64,000 nt of DNA. Origin: Eimeria necatrix. Taxonomy: Eukaryota > Apicomplexa > Conoidasida > Eucoccidiorida > Eimeriidae. Numbering within the stretch: position 1 is the first letter of the stretch; each line of letters begins with the position of its first letter. A model generated the notes under the pieces. The model made no database searches. It was not told where the DNA came from and saw nothing but the letters and a program-made list of their open reading frames with translations. The translations under genes were made by a program, and so were the position numbers. Below, in pieces: positions 35,754 through 47,500 of this stretch. The stretch is from the NCBI RefSeq assembly GCF_000499385.1, contig NW_013653541.1, forward strand, positions 1 to 64,000. Direction: 5' to 3'.

Positions 35754-38700
35754 CTTCGCTGCCACAAGGGAGGCTGCCTTATCACTTGTACAAGGGTGCA
35801 CTTAGAGGCTGAGACAGTTAATGAGGTCATTTCTTAGTGCCGTGGCGCGAGCAGTGAGTGGGACAGCTAGCCAGCTAGCCACGTCGCCAGGTAGCTGCCT
35901 CGGGTCCCAGGAATCCTTCGGAGCTAATGGCGACAGAGGCGCAGCTTGTGGACTGCGCCAGTCGTCTTGGACAGAAAGGCTTCTAAAGAGTCACCTCCAC
36001 GAGTGGAAGCCACAGGGCCTCCAGTCGTCCGCAAGGGTGACCCTGTCGGGGGGGTGGCTCCAGGCTCCACGGTGTTCGATGTAAGTAGCTACGCGGGAGA
36101 CTTGAGGCCTTTTGGCTGACCGGAGTATGCTAAACTCCCCACGTTTTTGATTATTTTGCGGTTAAGGAATAAACAGAAGCGGTTAGGGTGTGTCTCTTGA
36201 GTGCGAGAGCCGAAGGGGAAACAGCAGCCGCTGCTGCGAATGGGATGTGCGCCGCTCGCAGGGGCCACCGCCAGTGACGCTGGCGTTAGGATGAAGCAGA
36301 AAGACTATATAAAACGTCAACTGGAGGGCAGCCAGTAGAGGCCTCGGCATGCACGCGAGGTTCCTGAACCTGTTGTCTGCCACGGGAGGCAGACAGGCGG
36401 GAGATGCAGCAGGTGAGGTGAGACGGCAGCTTTGAGCTGACAGAATAATTACGAACAAGTAGAGTCATGTAGAAATAGAGAAAGAGCAGAGAAGGCGGCG
36501 GATGCCCCGTTGACTTGGGCAGACAGAGATCTAGAGGCAACAGTGGCGGCCACCTGAGCGCGTGGAGATGTAGGAAGACACTAACTTCATGCTCAATGGC
36601 ATGTGTATAGAATTTGAGATATCATGCGAAAGTAACACAATGAGGGTTGCATGCCAATAGCCCGTGCAGTCATGCAGCGCACACACTAGGGCGTGCAGCG
36701 CTGCTGCGCTGACCCACGGGGGTGGCGGTTGCTCGGTTCTTCCAAACGCTTGCAACCCAACCCGTGGTCTGGTCAATACCTCTTCATTCCCAGGAATTCA
36801 GCATTATTTAGGCGTATTTATGAATTGAAATCGACTAACCTCAGTAGTAGAGCCAGCTCTCACGGCTAGTTTGGCTCCGGCGCGCTCCAGTGTGTGGGGC
36901 GTCTGTTCTGGGAGGCGCTCAGCCTAAAGGAGAACGGATTGGTTCACAGCGTCCTCAGTTACTCCTTGTTTTTAAGCTCTCAAATCTTAGATATTTAAAA
37001 TTAATTCACATCAAGTAGTTCAAAGAGCTACGGAGCCTGCCCAAAAGAGCGGGGGCAGCAGCGGCAGTGCGCTGGTCTCTATTGCTGGTCCTTCCTCGGG
37101 CGCGCTCGGTCTGGGGGGTCTACAGAAAAAGGCAAACTCACCATACAACCCCTGATGGCTCTTCGAAACTAAGTATGATTTTGAAAATTTAAACATATTT
37201 CTACGATTAATCCTCAACAACGCTGAGGGAAAACCCTGCCCGACCACCTCATGTGGCTAACCCGCTTGGGCACGTACGTACCCATGCACTTTAGCCAAAA
37301 CCCGCCGCCTTTTACATTGGTTGGTCCATTTATCAGCTAAACCTCTGCTACGAATTCAATTGATTATTGATCCATCCCTTATGGGTTACCCAGGACAGTC
37401 TCAAGTGCATTAGAAAGGACACTATTGGCCGCACAGCGAACAGTGTGCACTGCACCTGGGGGCCATAGATGACTGCATGGAGGGTCCTCCTAGGTATCTC
37501 TTTCTGGTTTCTGGCTCGAATACAATGCATGTCAGTTTTAGCTTACTGTTTTATGCCTGTGTTGTGCCAACTAAATTATTCAGAGCAGCAGGGCGGCTGT
37601 GAGCCATCGCTCGCTTTCATGGCTCGGTGCTCCACGAGCAACAGTGTTTTATTCCTCTATACCCTCGGCTTGAAGTGTGCATTTATTCGTGTGTTAATTC
37701 CGTTCTATGTCTGTGGTTCGGAGTTTTAAGTGACAGGTAAGCAGAGCTCCAGACACCACTAAATGTACTAATGTGTAGCGGGGGTACCGCTGAGGGAAGT
37801 CTGGCCGCCCCGAATGATGCAGAATGGGGGGAAGGCTTGGGAAGAAAACCGCGCGGATGTGCATCACTTGCATTAGTACACTCCAGCAGAAGTACCACGT
37901 GCGTACTGAGATCATGAGGCAGGGGTCGCGACCGCGGTCGCTAACCTTGCTGAACTGGCAACACTTCCTATGTTCCTATCAGGCTTGTTCATCCAAAGTT
38001 GCAGTCAAAATGCCTGGTCGGCCCCAACCCACGAACATTACTCATTTAATATTCTTTAAGGAATGCTCATTGAGAACTCCTAAAGGAATGCTTCTGCGGC
38101 ATCACAATTACTTATACGTTCAAAACTTGTGTCCATTACAACAAAACAATAAACTTTGCTTCCAAAGAGTTGTACTTCTCCTAGGTATTCACATATAGGC
38201 ATATGCTTCATTCTCTGCCATGTTGCACTGAGTAGTTTCGGAGCGAAACTACTGTGCTGATGCACACCCAGAGCAGGCCCATAAGGCGTCTGGGTTGTGG
38301 TACGTTGCCGCAGAATGGCTTTCTCCCGTCACTCTAGTTTAGGGCGGCAAAGAAGATTTCTTGAGGTGCTTTGGGGCCAGGCAGCTTGCCTGTTTCACAT
38401 ACAATGCTTGCTTTTAGCGTGAGGAGCCCTTCACCCACCCTATTAGTAGTACTAGGCATTATCCTCATTCCATGAAAATAAGGCAATCTAACTCTTGTGC
38501 TCAGGGGTTGTTCCACACCTTGTTTCAAAGAAGGCAGAAGCGCACGCCGAGTGGCAGATCCCCCTGCCTAGCCCTTGACAATAAGCGTTGGACATTAGAT
38601 ACAAAAATGGAAGCTCACAAACTTAATCCTGTCTTTCGCGCGCCCTTGCGTTGGCCCGTTTGTTGCTCAATCTGCAATCAAACGCGTTTGCCCTCTGCAT

Positions 38701-39457
38701 CTCCAACAAAGCTAACAGACGAGAAATGCATCCGAAGTTGACAGAAGCACGCAAAGTTGTGAGAAAAATACTGAAGACTTAAAAAGGAAGCTAAGACGCT
38801 GAAGAAGGAGCTGTTCGTGTGACAAAGATATGGGTGTACGCTGGCCCGTTAACGCCACAGATAAGACGGTCAGGGGCAGGGCGACAGAGGACAACAGGAA
38901 AACAAATGGAGAACGACGGGAGAAAGCTACACAAAGTGACGGAGTAACGAGATAGGACAATCGATAGTGAGGCCATATTAATGGGAACATCCAAGTGCTT
39001 AACTACTTGCATCTGTCCTTCAGCCCATCTAGCGCTTTCCAGGCTCTTGGCAGAGACAGTAGCAGTAACATACCGTGCGGGTGATATGGCGGCAGAATTT
39101 TGCATGAAGCAGCTCATTTTACATGAGATGCCACTGAGCGTGCGCATGAAGCAGTGCATTCGGTAGCAACAGCCAACGAGCTGTCGAACCAGCCCTTCGA
39201 TGCCTAGCTAGAAGTGGTGGGTGCACCACTACTGTAGCTTCTGCGTTCTATGTACACTCCAACTGCCTCCTGCTCCATGTAGGGCGGTGCTCTTCGTTCT
39301 GTCCTCATCTGAAGCTAGTTTAGTGCTGCTTGGGGCTGAGCAGCAGTGGCAGCCAATTGCACTCAAGACTCAACTTTGAAGAGAGGAAACAAACGTAGGA
39401 AAAAGATTGGCTCAAAGACAAGGCAGCGGAAGCCACGAGCATTGTTTCGCTGCCTCC
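35754..39457. other. Intergenic region, no supportable gene
   Basis: This 3.7-kb region lies upstream of the guanylate cyclase start and downstream of the RPA43-type gene, so it should include the cyclase promoter and the RPA43 3' end. Only short overlapping open frames occur (the longest, 124 codons at 37824-38198, has no protein-like features). I see no RNA gene. No promoter motif can be named with confidence. Confidence 0.5.
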
Positions 39458-41693
39458 TTATGCTTCCCTGCCATTCTCCCTACGAGGACTTTTAGCAGCT
39501 ACCGGCACTGCTTTTTGTGGAGCAACAGCGGCGCTAACAGTTTTCGCCCTTGCTGTGGAAGAAATGGCAGTTTCTGTTATCTCGGTTGCTGATCGCTGTA
39601 TCTTCCGTTTGTTTTTATGCCGCTTAGTCATGCCCTCTGCGTTAGCCGCTTCTACTCCTGCGTCTGCCGTTTCAGACTCTGCCGCTGTTGCATCTCCCGT
39701 TATTTTTGCTCCTGCTGCTTCTGCTTCTGTGGATAAAACAAGGGGGCCAGAACCCCGGGCCAACAACGAGCCACGGATTGCGACGCGATCACCGCTTTGG
39801 GACGTGGGAACCCTGCAGCAGGCAAAGCCACAGAAGGTGCAGCAGACGTAGTCGCAGCAATTACAGTAAGTACATGACAATAATTTCAGCAACTGCTACA
39901 CGCATCAGAAGTTTTAGCGATGCCGCTGCTGCTATGTGGAGCACAGAACGCTGCAGCAGAGCTTGCAGTAGGAAAAGAACATCTGGGTGGCAGTCATAGT
40001 ACTGCAGAAACCACTACAAAAGCAGCGGCAGTATGTGCTGTTGCTGTTTCCGCTGCATGCAAACTGTGCAGCTCACTCAATGACGTGCATGCGGACAAAG
40101 GCCTTCTCTCCGATTCGGCGCGTCTTATCCTTGCGGTGTACGTACACCTTGGCTTCCTGCACCACCGACAAGAGCATCAAAAGCCGCGATGAATAATTCT
40201 AGCATTAGCATCAGCATCTGGATCGGCACCATGTAAAGTCGTCTCTGCCCGATCTCGCCAACGTCGCAGTCAAAGCCATCCCTCCAGCAGCACGAGACAG
40301 CGACTACTTTCCCTACGGCTGCGGCTTGAGCCACGCTGCAGCAGCACCCGCTGTTGCTGACTGTACGCCTGCAAACATGCATATTTTCACTAAATCGCGC
40401 ATAAGCCTCACTTCTAGGTATCTAAATCTGTCTCCAAGGTGGTCCCTACTGATGATGGCGGTGAAGTGGCCGAGCCATAGCAGCCGCAGCACCGCAGGCC
40501 GCACAGTTTGCGTTTCACACGCTGTGGGACAAAACACAGAGAAAAAGGAAAAGGCAGCCCAAACTGTTGCTGCTGCTGTGGCAGCTGTCTGCTGCTTGTG
40601 CAGCTCCTGCCCTTACGTCCGCTGCCACTCTTCTTCGCCTTGCTGGCATGAAGTGCGGTCTGCCGTGCACCTGCTGTTAGCATGTATGTAGACCTGGCCC
40701 AGAACTACTCACTTATCAGATCCCCCACTTTTGGTCTAAAGACAAGAGCGGTTGTCTCCACAGAGACAAATATCGTGCCATCATTGCTCTCTATGTCAGG
40801 CAGCAGAAAGCCAAGCGCCCCGATGCTGCTGCTGCTGTTTCGTTTGCTGGTGCGCATGCCGCTGGTGCTGCTGTTGCTGCTTTTGCTGACCGTTGCTGGG
40901 CGGGTCTCTGAGAAGGCCAGCCACACCCCATCCAGCTCAGTGACGAATCTGTAGCACTCGACCGCAATCAACATGCATGCAGCAGCAACCATCAGTTGCG
41001 GCGGCAGCAGACACAGATCACGATGAGCAGAACTGGCATGAACAGCAAAGCATGGTGCACTGTAAGGTGCATCCTCTCGAGCAGTGGCTCACTTGAAAAG
41101 GAAGCCCATGACGTGTCTGTACACCGCCAGCCGGGGGACCTGCCAAAAGCAAGGCGGCAATATTGCAGTACCCCTGCAATAGCAACAACAAACGCAGCGG
41201 CAGCGGCAATTAATAAAGGGGTGGCAAAGACAACAGCATTAGTGCAACGGGACTTGTTGCTGCATCATGCATTGCTGCTGTTGAAAACTCAGACCCAAGT
41301 GCCTACTCATTAGGGCCCCGTGTACAAACAGTGAACTTGTGGCGGCTCAGTTTGTAATGCATGCCTCAGTTGTCCGAAATTATAGACCATTTAGTCACTG
41401 TTTAGGCCTTACCTGATGCGTATCTGCTCGAAGCAGTTATTGGCTTCCTCTCCAACTTCTGCGGCTCCTTGCTTCGCATCCGCTGTCTCGGCCTGCAACA
41501 TCCTACTAAGCGCTGCGTGGGCAGTCTTGAGTCTTCCCAGGGCATCGTGCTGCAGCAAGCTCTGAGATGCTGCACTGCCCTCAGCAGCAGCTGCTGCTGT
41601 GCGAATGCTTCGGAAGCAAACCCGTAACTGCCGCAGCGCGTCAGGGGCCTCTATGGGGCTCCGAGATAAAATCTGCCACGGTATCTGCGCCAT
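39458..41693 (-). CDS. RPA43: RNA polymerase I subunit, RPA43 type (Rpb7-like N-terminal plus OB/S1 domain)
   Basis: RPA43 with its partner forms the stalk of RNA polymerase I, which makes pre-rRNA in the nucleolus. Six exons with fully consistent phase: 41693-41413 (ATG), 41173-41093, 40948-40713, 40521-40412, 40156-40077 and 39812-39458 (stop). Donors are GTAAGG, GTGAGC, GTGAGT, GTGAGG and GTGAGC. The product is about 380 residues. The joined protein shows YRHVMGFLFKFVTELDGVWL, TALVFRPKVGDLI (the Rpb7-N/S1 junction), LLWLGHFTAIISRDHLGDRF (OB core) and VHRKDKTRRIGEKAFVRMHV (OB strands), then a low-complexity tail with KRHKNKRK, a plausible nuclear/nucleolar signal. The N-terminal 100 residues are Ala-rich. 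The call rests on motif order; a Pol III RPC25-type paralogue is the main alternative. Confidence 0.72.
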
Positions 41694-43690
41694 CCCTTCT
41701 AATTCATGCGGAGCCCCACACAAAAATGTGCACAAATATTTTTGTATAATTGCATTAAAAGGTAGCAAGTAAGTAGTGCGTGTTTAGGCCAGCTGGGCTC
41801 AAAGCAGGTCCAGGAAATGAAATAGACGGGAAATTAAGCGCCGACACGAGAGCTCAAGGTGAACAGGCTATACATATGAAGTAATGGCAGCAGCATTAGC
41901 AGCTGTGGTTGACGTTCACGACGAAGTACGGCCACCTGGGTATTTTTCGCAACACCTGCAGCTGCTGGTCAACGAGTTGTTGCAGCTACCCTCAGTGTAT
42001 CTCCTGGAAATCTCCCTGCTATCGTGGATGTCCCCTTAGCGCCTCTGTTGCTTTTGTCGCTGCTGCGTAGGCCCGTGCTAGAGCTTCCGAGGCGACGGCA
42101 GGTGCCGCAGCAGCGGATTGCGTGGAGAGGGCTTCAACCCTCTGAATTCCCTATGGCAGTGGCTTATTTGGGATGTCAAATCCGGTTCTAAATTATTGGA
42201 ACAAATTGAAGGAGTCAAGTTGTAGAAGGTTTGAGTGCCCATGCTTAGGGAACGCCAGATGGGCCTCACCACCTGTGGGAAAGCATTGTGGGTAAGAGTT
42301 TTTATGCCTACTTAAAAATAAAATGTAACTTAAATTCAAGTCAACTTCATTTTTAAAACCCGTAAATGCGCTTTTCTGTGAGCTTTAACAAGTGCATGCA
42401 CACTACGGGCTGGGCCCCCAGTAAGCCAAGGCCCCTTCAGCCCGTATGCCCGGATAGCAATCCTTGGATCTTTGGGCCTCAGCACTTAATGAAAGTTCGT
42501 TGTAGTAATAATGCTTTGTGTTGTTTGCCGGAAGATGCTGTGGTATATTTCGAGTCCCTAAGCAGATCTTGACTCTTAAAAACAAGTTGCGGTAGGAACT
42601 GAGAAAAATCAAGACATCGAGAGAAACTCCAGAACCGTACACCCTGAACTCTGCACGCTTGACTAAATAATGGCCTCGAAGTGTCTGCCTACCTTGACAC
42701 GGTGGCATTACCGCTCCAGAATGTGTGCAGCAATGTTTGGTTGGAGTGTCCAGGGCTGTACGGATGACAGCCTATTTTAGAGCTTGGATCTATGAATTAT
42801 GTTTTAGGTATACATATGTAAGAGTTTGTCCAAGCTGCTCAACCAATATTTGGGGATTTGTTGGCCATCTTAGTGCGTTTCTAGGTTCCAAATAGGGGCG
42901 TCGCTAGGAGGTGCGCGCCCCACGACAGCAGTCGTTCTCAACCCCTTCCTGCAACAGCTCCCTGTGGCATCTGCGACTACGGGTAACATCACGGTGAGCT
43001 GGAGAGGTTCTTTCCTACTAAGGCCTTTAGTATGGCCTCAATTACTCAACTATCTTTGAGCAGCAAAAATGCAATTGACCCACAGGATACATGGCTTAGT
43101 ATCTACGGCCTTAGGTGTATCGCTGTTCATTTACCAATGTTTTAACTCCTAGACAGTTAAGGTTTGTTGAGCGTCTTTGGCTGAGGCCACCTCCAGCTAG
43201 GTGCAGTTTGGGCAGCCCCACGTGCTCATGCCATTCCCGCTGTTTAATTGTGTTTAATCGTGCACTGTCTGTCTTGGTGAGAAGGTGTATGGCTTCGAGG
43301 TGCTCGTTCGATGCTAGCCTCAAGCTTCTTACTCCTTGCTAGCTACTTGGTAGATCGGTTGAACGTCTGCTTAAGTACCACGGTCTATTGCGTCTCCTGT
43401 ATTTTACTTATGCAGTTGAAATTCATTACGGGCCACATATCAAAGCGGAACAAGTGCGCTCAGTTCATTTCTTGGGCGATGAGTACATGGTAGTCTGCGT
43501 CACTCTAGGATGCCCGGCGCACCACTGGTAAACGTAGCGCGAAAACGGGTCCATAGCTTGTTAACTACGCTGAACGGGTTGAGAAAAAAGAAGGGCCTCT
43601 TGAACCAGTACGGTAACAGGTATTCGAGGCCTACGCTTCTCGCTAAGCGAGAAATGCGGTGAGCAGAAGCACTGCCAACTAAACCCCTGT

Positions 43691-43743
43691 GGCTGCGTGG
43701 ACTGTGCAGAGAAATGCTATTTCTCTGCACAATCCACACAGCC
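43691..43743 (-). repeat. Near-perfect inverted repeat, 25-bp arms and 3-base loop
   Basis: The left arm starts GGCTGCGTGGACTGTGCAGA (43691-43715), the loop is GCT, and the right arm ends CAATCCACACAGCC (43719-43743). The arms differ at two positions. In plus-strand RNA these would be C-A mismatches; in minus-strand RNA both become G-U wobbles, so only the minus transcript folds into an uninterrupted 25-bp stem. It could be a structured RNA, a mobile-element remnant or a DNA cruciform; no flanking target duplication was identified. Confidence 0.7.
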
Positions 43744-43809
43744 TCTCTCTACAAGCCCAGGCACAGCGCGAGTCTGGTTCCTTTCGAATGGGCTGGCTAG
43801 CCCGCTGTG

Positions 43810-43831
43810 TATGTGGCTCAATAGCCACATA
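43810..43831. repeat. Perfect inverted repeat, 9-bp arms and 4-base loop
   Basis: TATGTGGCT (43810-43818), loop CAAT, then AGCCACATA (43823-43831). It lies about 65 bp beyond the longer inverted repeat at 43691-43743. A 9-bp perfect palindrome can arise by chance, but the closeness of two hairpins is notable. Confidence 0.6.
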
Positions 43832-44589
43832 TATATTCACCTGGCTCTCTACTTTGATACACTGCATGCAGTAGCACAGGAACCCACTTTCCACCTAGCT
43901 ATAGAGTAGCCTAGCCAGCTACGTACTGAGCCAGTTGAGAAGTGAATTACTTATCTACAAGCGTATAGAGATGTGACTAGACACGTGACTGTATAGTTCT
44001 CGATGTGGAGACTTGAGACTAAAGAGACCGGCTCTGAGGCATACGCTTCAGAGAACAGCAGTGCAGCGAAGACCATCTCTGAGAAAAAAATAGGAATGGG
44101 AAAAGTCCTAGGAAACATAATGAGAGCTAAGTTCACGCACATGAACGAAAGACTGACAAAGATCTCGCAGGGACAAAGACACTGCGCACGACTCAGGTCG
44201 CAATTCACAGAGCCGCCGGGCCACCGCGCCACAGGCGGAGCGCTGGAATTTTGGGATGCTCCCAAAGGATGTGATGTTGCAAAGGCAGCTGCTGCTTCTG
44301 CTTCGGTTGCCATTCCTTCTGTCAACTCAAGGCTACACAGCATATAAGTCGGCACCAATAGCAGCAACTGCTGCAGCAACAGCAAATCAAATCGCGTAAC
44401 CATTATTAGCACTAGCCTCTGGTTCTCTCTGCACATGCTGATAAGTATGTGCCGCTGTACAATATACAATAAAGTCAGCTACGTGGCCAGTAACAGGCGT
44501 GTAAGGCTCTGTACGTCCTGTTGCAGCTTCGGCTTAGGATGCACGCTTAAAACAGCAGCAACCAGGCATGTTGTCGAAATCAGTGTCCA

Positions 44590-47500
44590 TCAGGTCCTCG
44601 TGGTCTCTTCAGCCGTCCGCGCAGTGTCGCAAGGTCGCCTTCCCTCTGCCGCCTTAACTTGGCGGCAATGCCTTATGGTGCTGCTGTTAGCCCTGAACGC
44701 GGCGTAGGCAACCTCCAAGGCAGCAGACACACATGTTGCCGCTGCAGCTTCTGCAGCGTGCGCTGCTTGTCATGGCTTTGTTATCACCTTGAGTACACTC
44801 AGAGACTCATGAAAGCCCCCAAGATTAGCCAGCGCTCTCAAAGCAGCTGGAGAAACACTTGGATGCTGCTTTTGCTGCTCCTGTTGCTGTTGTTGCTGCT
44901 GTTGTTCTATCGCCGGCAGAAGCAACTCCCCCACTACACCCCAGAGAGTGCCACTGAAAGGCGTCCGCAGCCACGCCAGCTGAGAAGCAGACAAGAGAAA
45001 AATCATGACTATCAATTTTAGTTGCAACGTTTAAATTTCTACATAGCAAAGCAGCGGTAGCATGAAAAGTTACTGCTCCCGCTATCCTGCAAGCATGCCG
45101 GCGAGTTTCAACATCAGCACAGCTGGAAAGCAGGCACACAGGTGTACCGGCACCAACAACGCTGCAGTAGTCAATGCAGAGGATATCTTTTAAGCAAAAG
45201 GAGCACCAAACAGCAACAATATAAGCGGCAGGGCAGGGCGTACCTCTGTCAAGAGTGGAAGGTGAGGTCGCAGCAACGGAAGCAACTGAGGGCTTGCAGC
45301 CAAGGCCCCAATGCAACCAACAGCAACAGCAGTGGCATCATTAACTCCTTCCCCTTCTTCGTCATCGCTTTCCTGGTCATCCCAGTCAGCTGCTGTTGCT
45401 GGTGGAGCCGCTGATGCTGGTGGCGCAGCGGCAGACAGCTGCTTCCGCGCTCCTGCTGGTGAGAATCCTGCCACTCCAACAGCTCCCTGTGCTGTTGCTG
45501 GTGCTGCAGCTGGTGTGCCTCTTGCGGAGTCTGCTGGGCTGCATGCTGCTGCAGTGCGAGGTGCCGACTGATGCGGCGTATTAAGCAATTTTTGCTGCTG
45601 CCTGAACAGGGCCTGTTGCGGTTGTTGCTGCTGCTGCTGGTTATGCTGCAGCCGCTGCTGTTGCTGGGGATGCACAGTATTGGAAGATTGCTGTTGCTGC
45701 TGGTTTGCATGAAGCGCGAGCTGCTGCTGCTGAAGCTGCTGTGTTGGCACCTGCTGAGGCGCCATCCCCCGCCGCTGCTGTAACTGCGGTTGCTGCGGCT
45801 GCAGCTGCTGCAACTGCCACGTGCCTACCGCTGCTTGGTTTGACATTGTTTCCTGAAACTGCTGCTGTTGAAGCCACACTGACTGTTGCTGTAGCAACTG
45901 CTGTTGTTGCTGCTGTTGCATTTGTTGTTGGTGTAGCTGCTGTTGCTGTTGCAGGTGGAGTTGCTGCAGCTGTTGCTGCTGCAGGTGCTGGTCTATCTGC
46001 TGCTGCTGCTGCTCCGTAGGTGCGCCAGATGCGTTCACCGTAGGCGACGGAGGCAGCGCTGCACCCAGTTGCTGGGAGTAGTCGAAAGTGAGTGACGGTC
46101 TTGCGGCTTCCGTATCCTGGTGCTGTTGATCTAATTGCTGCGGCTGCTGCTGCGGATGCTGCAGCAGCTGTTGTTGTTGTATGTGTGACTGCTGCATGTC
46201 TTGCGAGCGCATCTGAAACGGCTGTTGCTGTATGTGCTGCTGCGGCATCATGTGCTGCTGTGGAGGCACCACGTGATGCTGCTGTTGTGGCTGCAGCAGC
46301 TGCTGCTGCATCTGTTGCTGCATTGGGGGGGTGGCGAATGGTAGGCGCTGTTGCTGCATCACGTGCTGTTGCTGCAGCTGCTGTTGCTGCATCGGCATGC
46401 GCTGCGGCTGCTGCTGTTGAATGTCCATTGGTACAGGAGAAAAAGGTGGGACCGCCATGGGTGCTGGCTGCAGCAGCTGCTGTGGGATGGGCTGCTGCTG
46501 CAAGTGCAGCTGCTGCGCCTGCATCTGCTGCTGCTGCATGTGCTGTTGTTGCTGCTGATGCAAATGCATTGGGGGCAGGGCAATGGGTTGCTGCTGCACC
46601 ATTCCAGGCATTAGCTGCGTCGGCAAAAGTTGGGGTTGCGAAGGCGTCGCTCCATGCTGCTGCATGGAATGCTGTTGTTGCAGCAGCTGCTGCTGCTGCA
46701 CGTGCTGCCCTTCTTGCTGATTTTCCTGTTCCTGCTGCATTGGCTGCACCATCTGTACACACGGTGCAGCTGCTGTCTGATGCATTTGCGTAGAAGGTTC
46801 GGTCGATGGTACCTGCTGCTGCTGCTGCTGCTGCGTGGGGTGCGCAAACTGCTGCTGAGATTGAGGCTGCTGCAGAAACGGCTGCTGTTGCTTCTGCTGT
46901 AACAGTTGCTGCTGCTGCGCCACCAGCGGATCCAGAGCTGCTGCAGCAGCAGAGCGCGGACCTCTGGTGTCCCTACGGGACAACAGTCGAGACACAGTCT
47001 CCTCCAGACTGCCAGCATCAGTTACACGGTGTTCCGCGGCCCCATGGCTGCTATCTCTCAGCCCTGCAGCGGCAGCAGCAGCAATGGCCTCAGCAGCAAG
47101 TTGTTGCCTGTCCTCCGTGGGAAGCCGAGCAGAGGAAGTAACAGCGGCCAGCTGCTGCTGCGGCGGTAGTCTTGGTGTTGTCGATCGCATAAAACGAGGT
47201 GCGCCGCCACGGTGCAGCCAGCCTTCTGCTGTTGTTGCACTAGGAAGGTCTGCTGCTTTGTGTGCCGAAATAGATGCTGCTGCACCATCAGGCAGCCGAA
47301 TGCTGCTGTTGCTGAAGTCATGAGAAGCAGAAGCTGCTGCTACTGCAGCTGCTGACGCACCAGCTCCCGCACACGCTGGGCTAATCGCTTCTGCCAGTTC
47401 CTCTTGGGCCAACAAACGCGCGGCCTCCATCTGCACCAAGCGATAGCAGCAAAAGAAGCACCCTAAGAGAGAGGCGAAATTCCAGAGGTACATGAGGTAG

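Larger units (their letters stand above)
41694..44589. other. Intergenic region with inverted repeats, no supportable gene
   Basis: This 2.9-kb region between the RPA43-type gene start and the 3' end of the ARID gene contains short open frames only. Two inverted repeats (43691-43743 and 43810-43831) are its notable structures. A 101-codon minus frame at 42403-42708 and a 172-codon minus frame at 43951-44469 have no recognisable features; the latter is hydrophobic but lacks splice support. Confidence 0.5.

Noticed and set aside
37824..38198. 124-codon plus-strand open frame
   Set aside because: It has no motif, no splice support, ordinary composition for random sequence and overlapping frames on the other strand.
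43500..43950. A tRNA or other classical small RNA near the hairpins
   Set aside because: The arms form one long stem with a 3-base loop, not a cloverleaf, and no A-box/B-box pair is apparent.
45641..46762. 373-codon minus-strand Ala/Thr-rich open frame
   Set aside because: It is another frame of the same poly-Gln exon; it does not join in phase to the conserved exons on either side.
46092..46793. 233-codon plus-strand poly-Ala open frame
   Set aside because: It is the reverse shadow of the poly-Gln exon; CTG/CAG bias keeps it open, and it has no splice or motif support.
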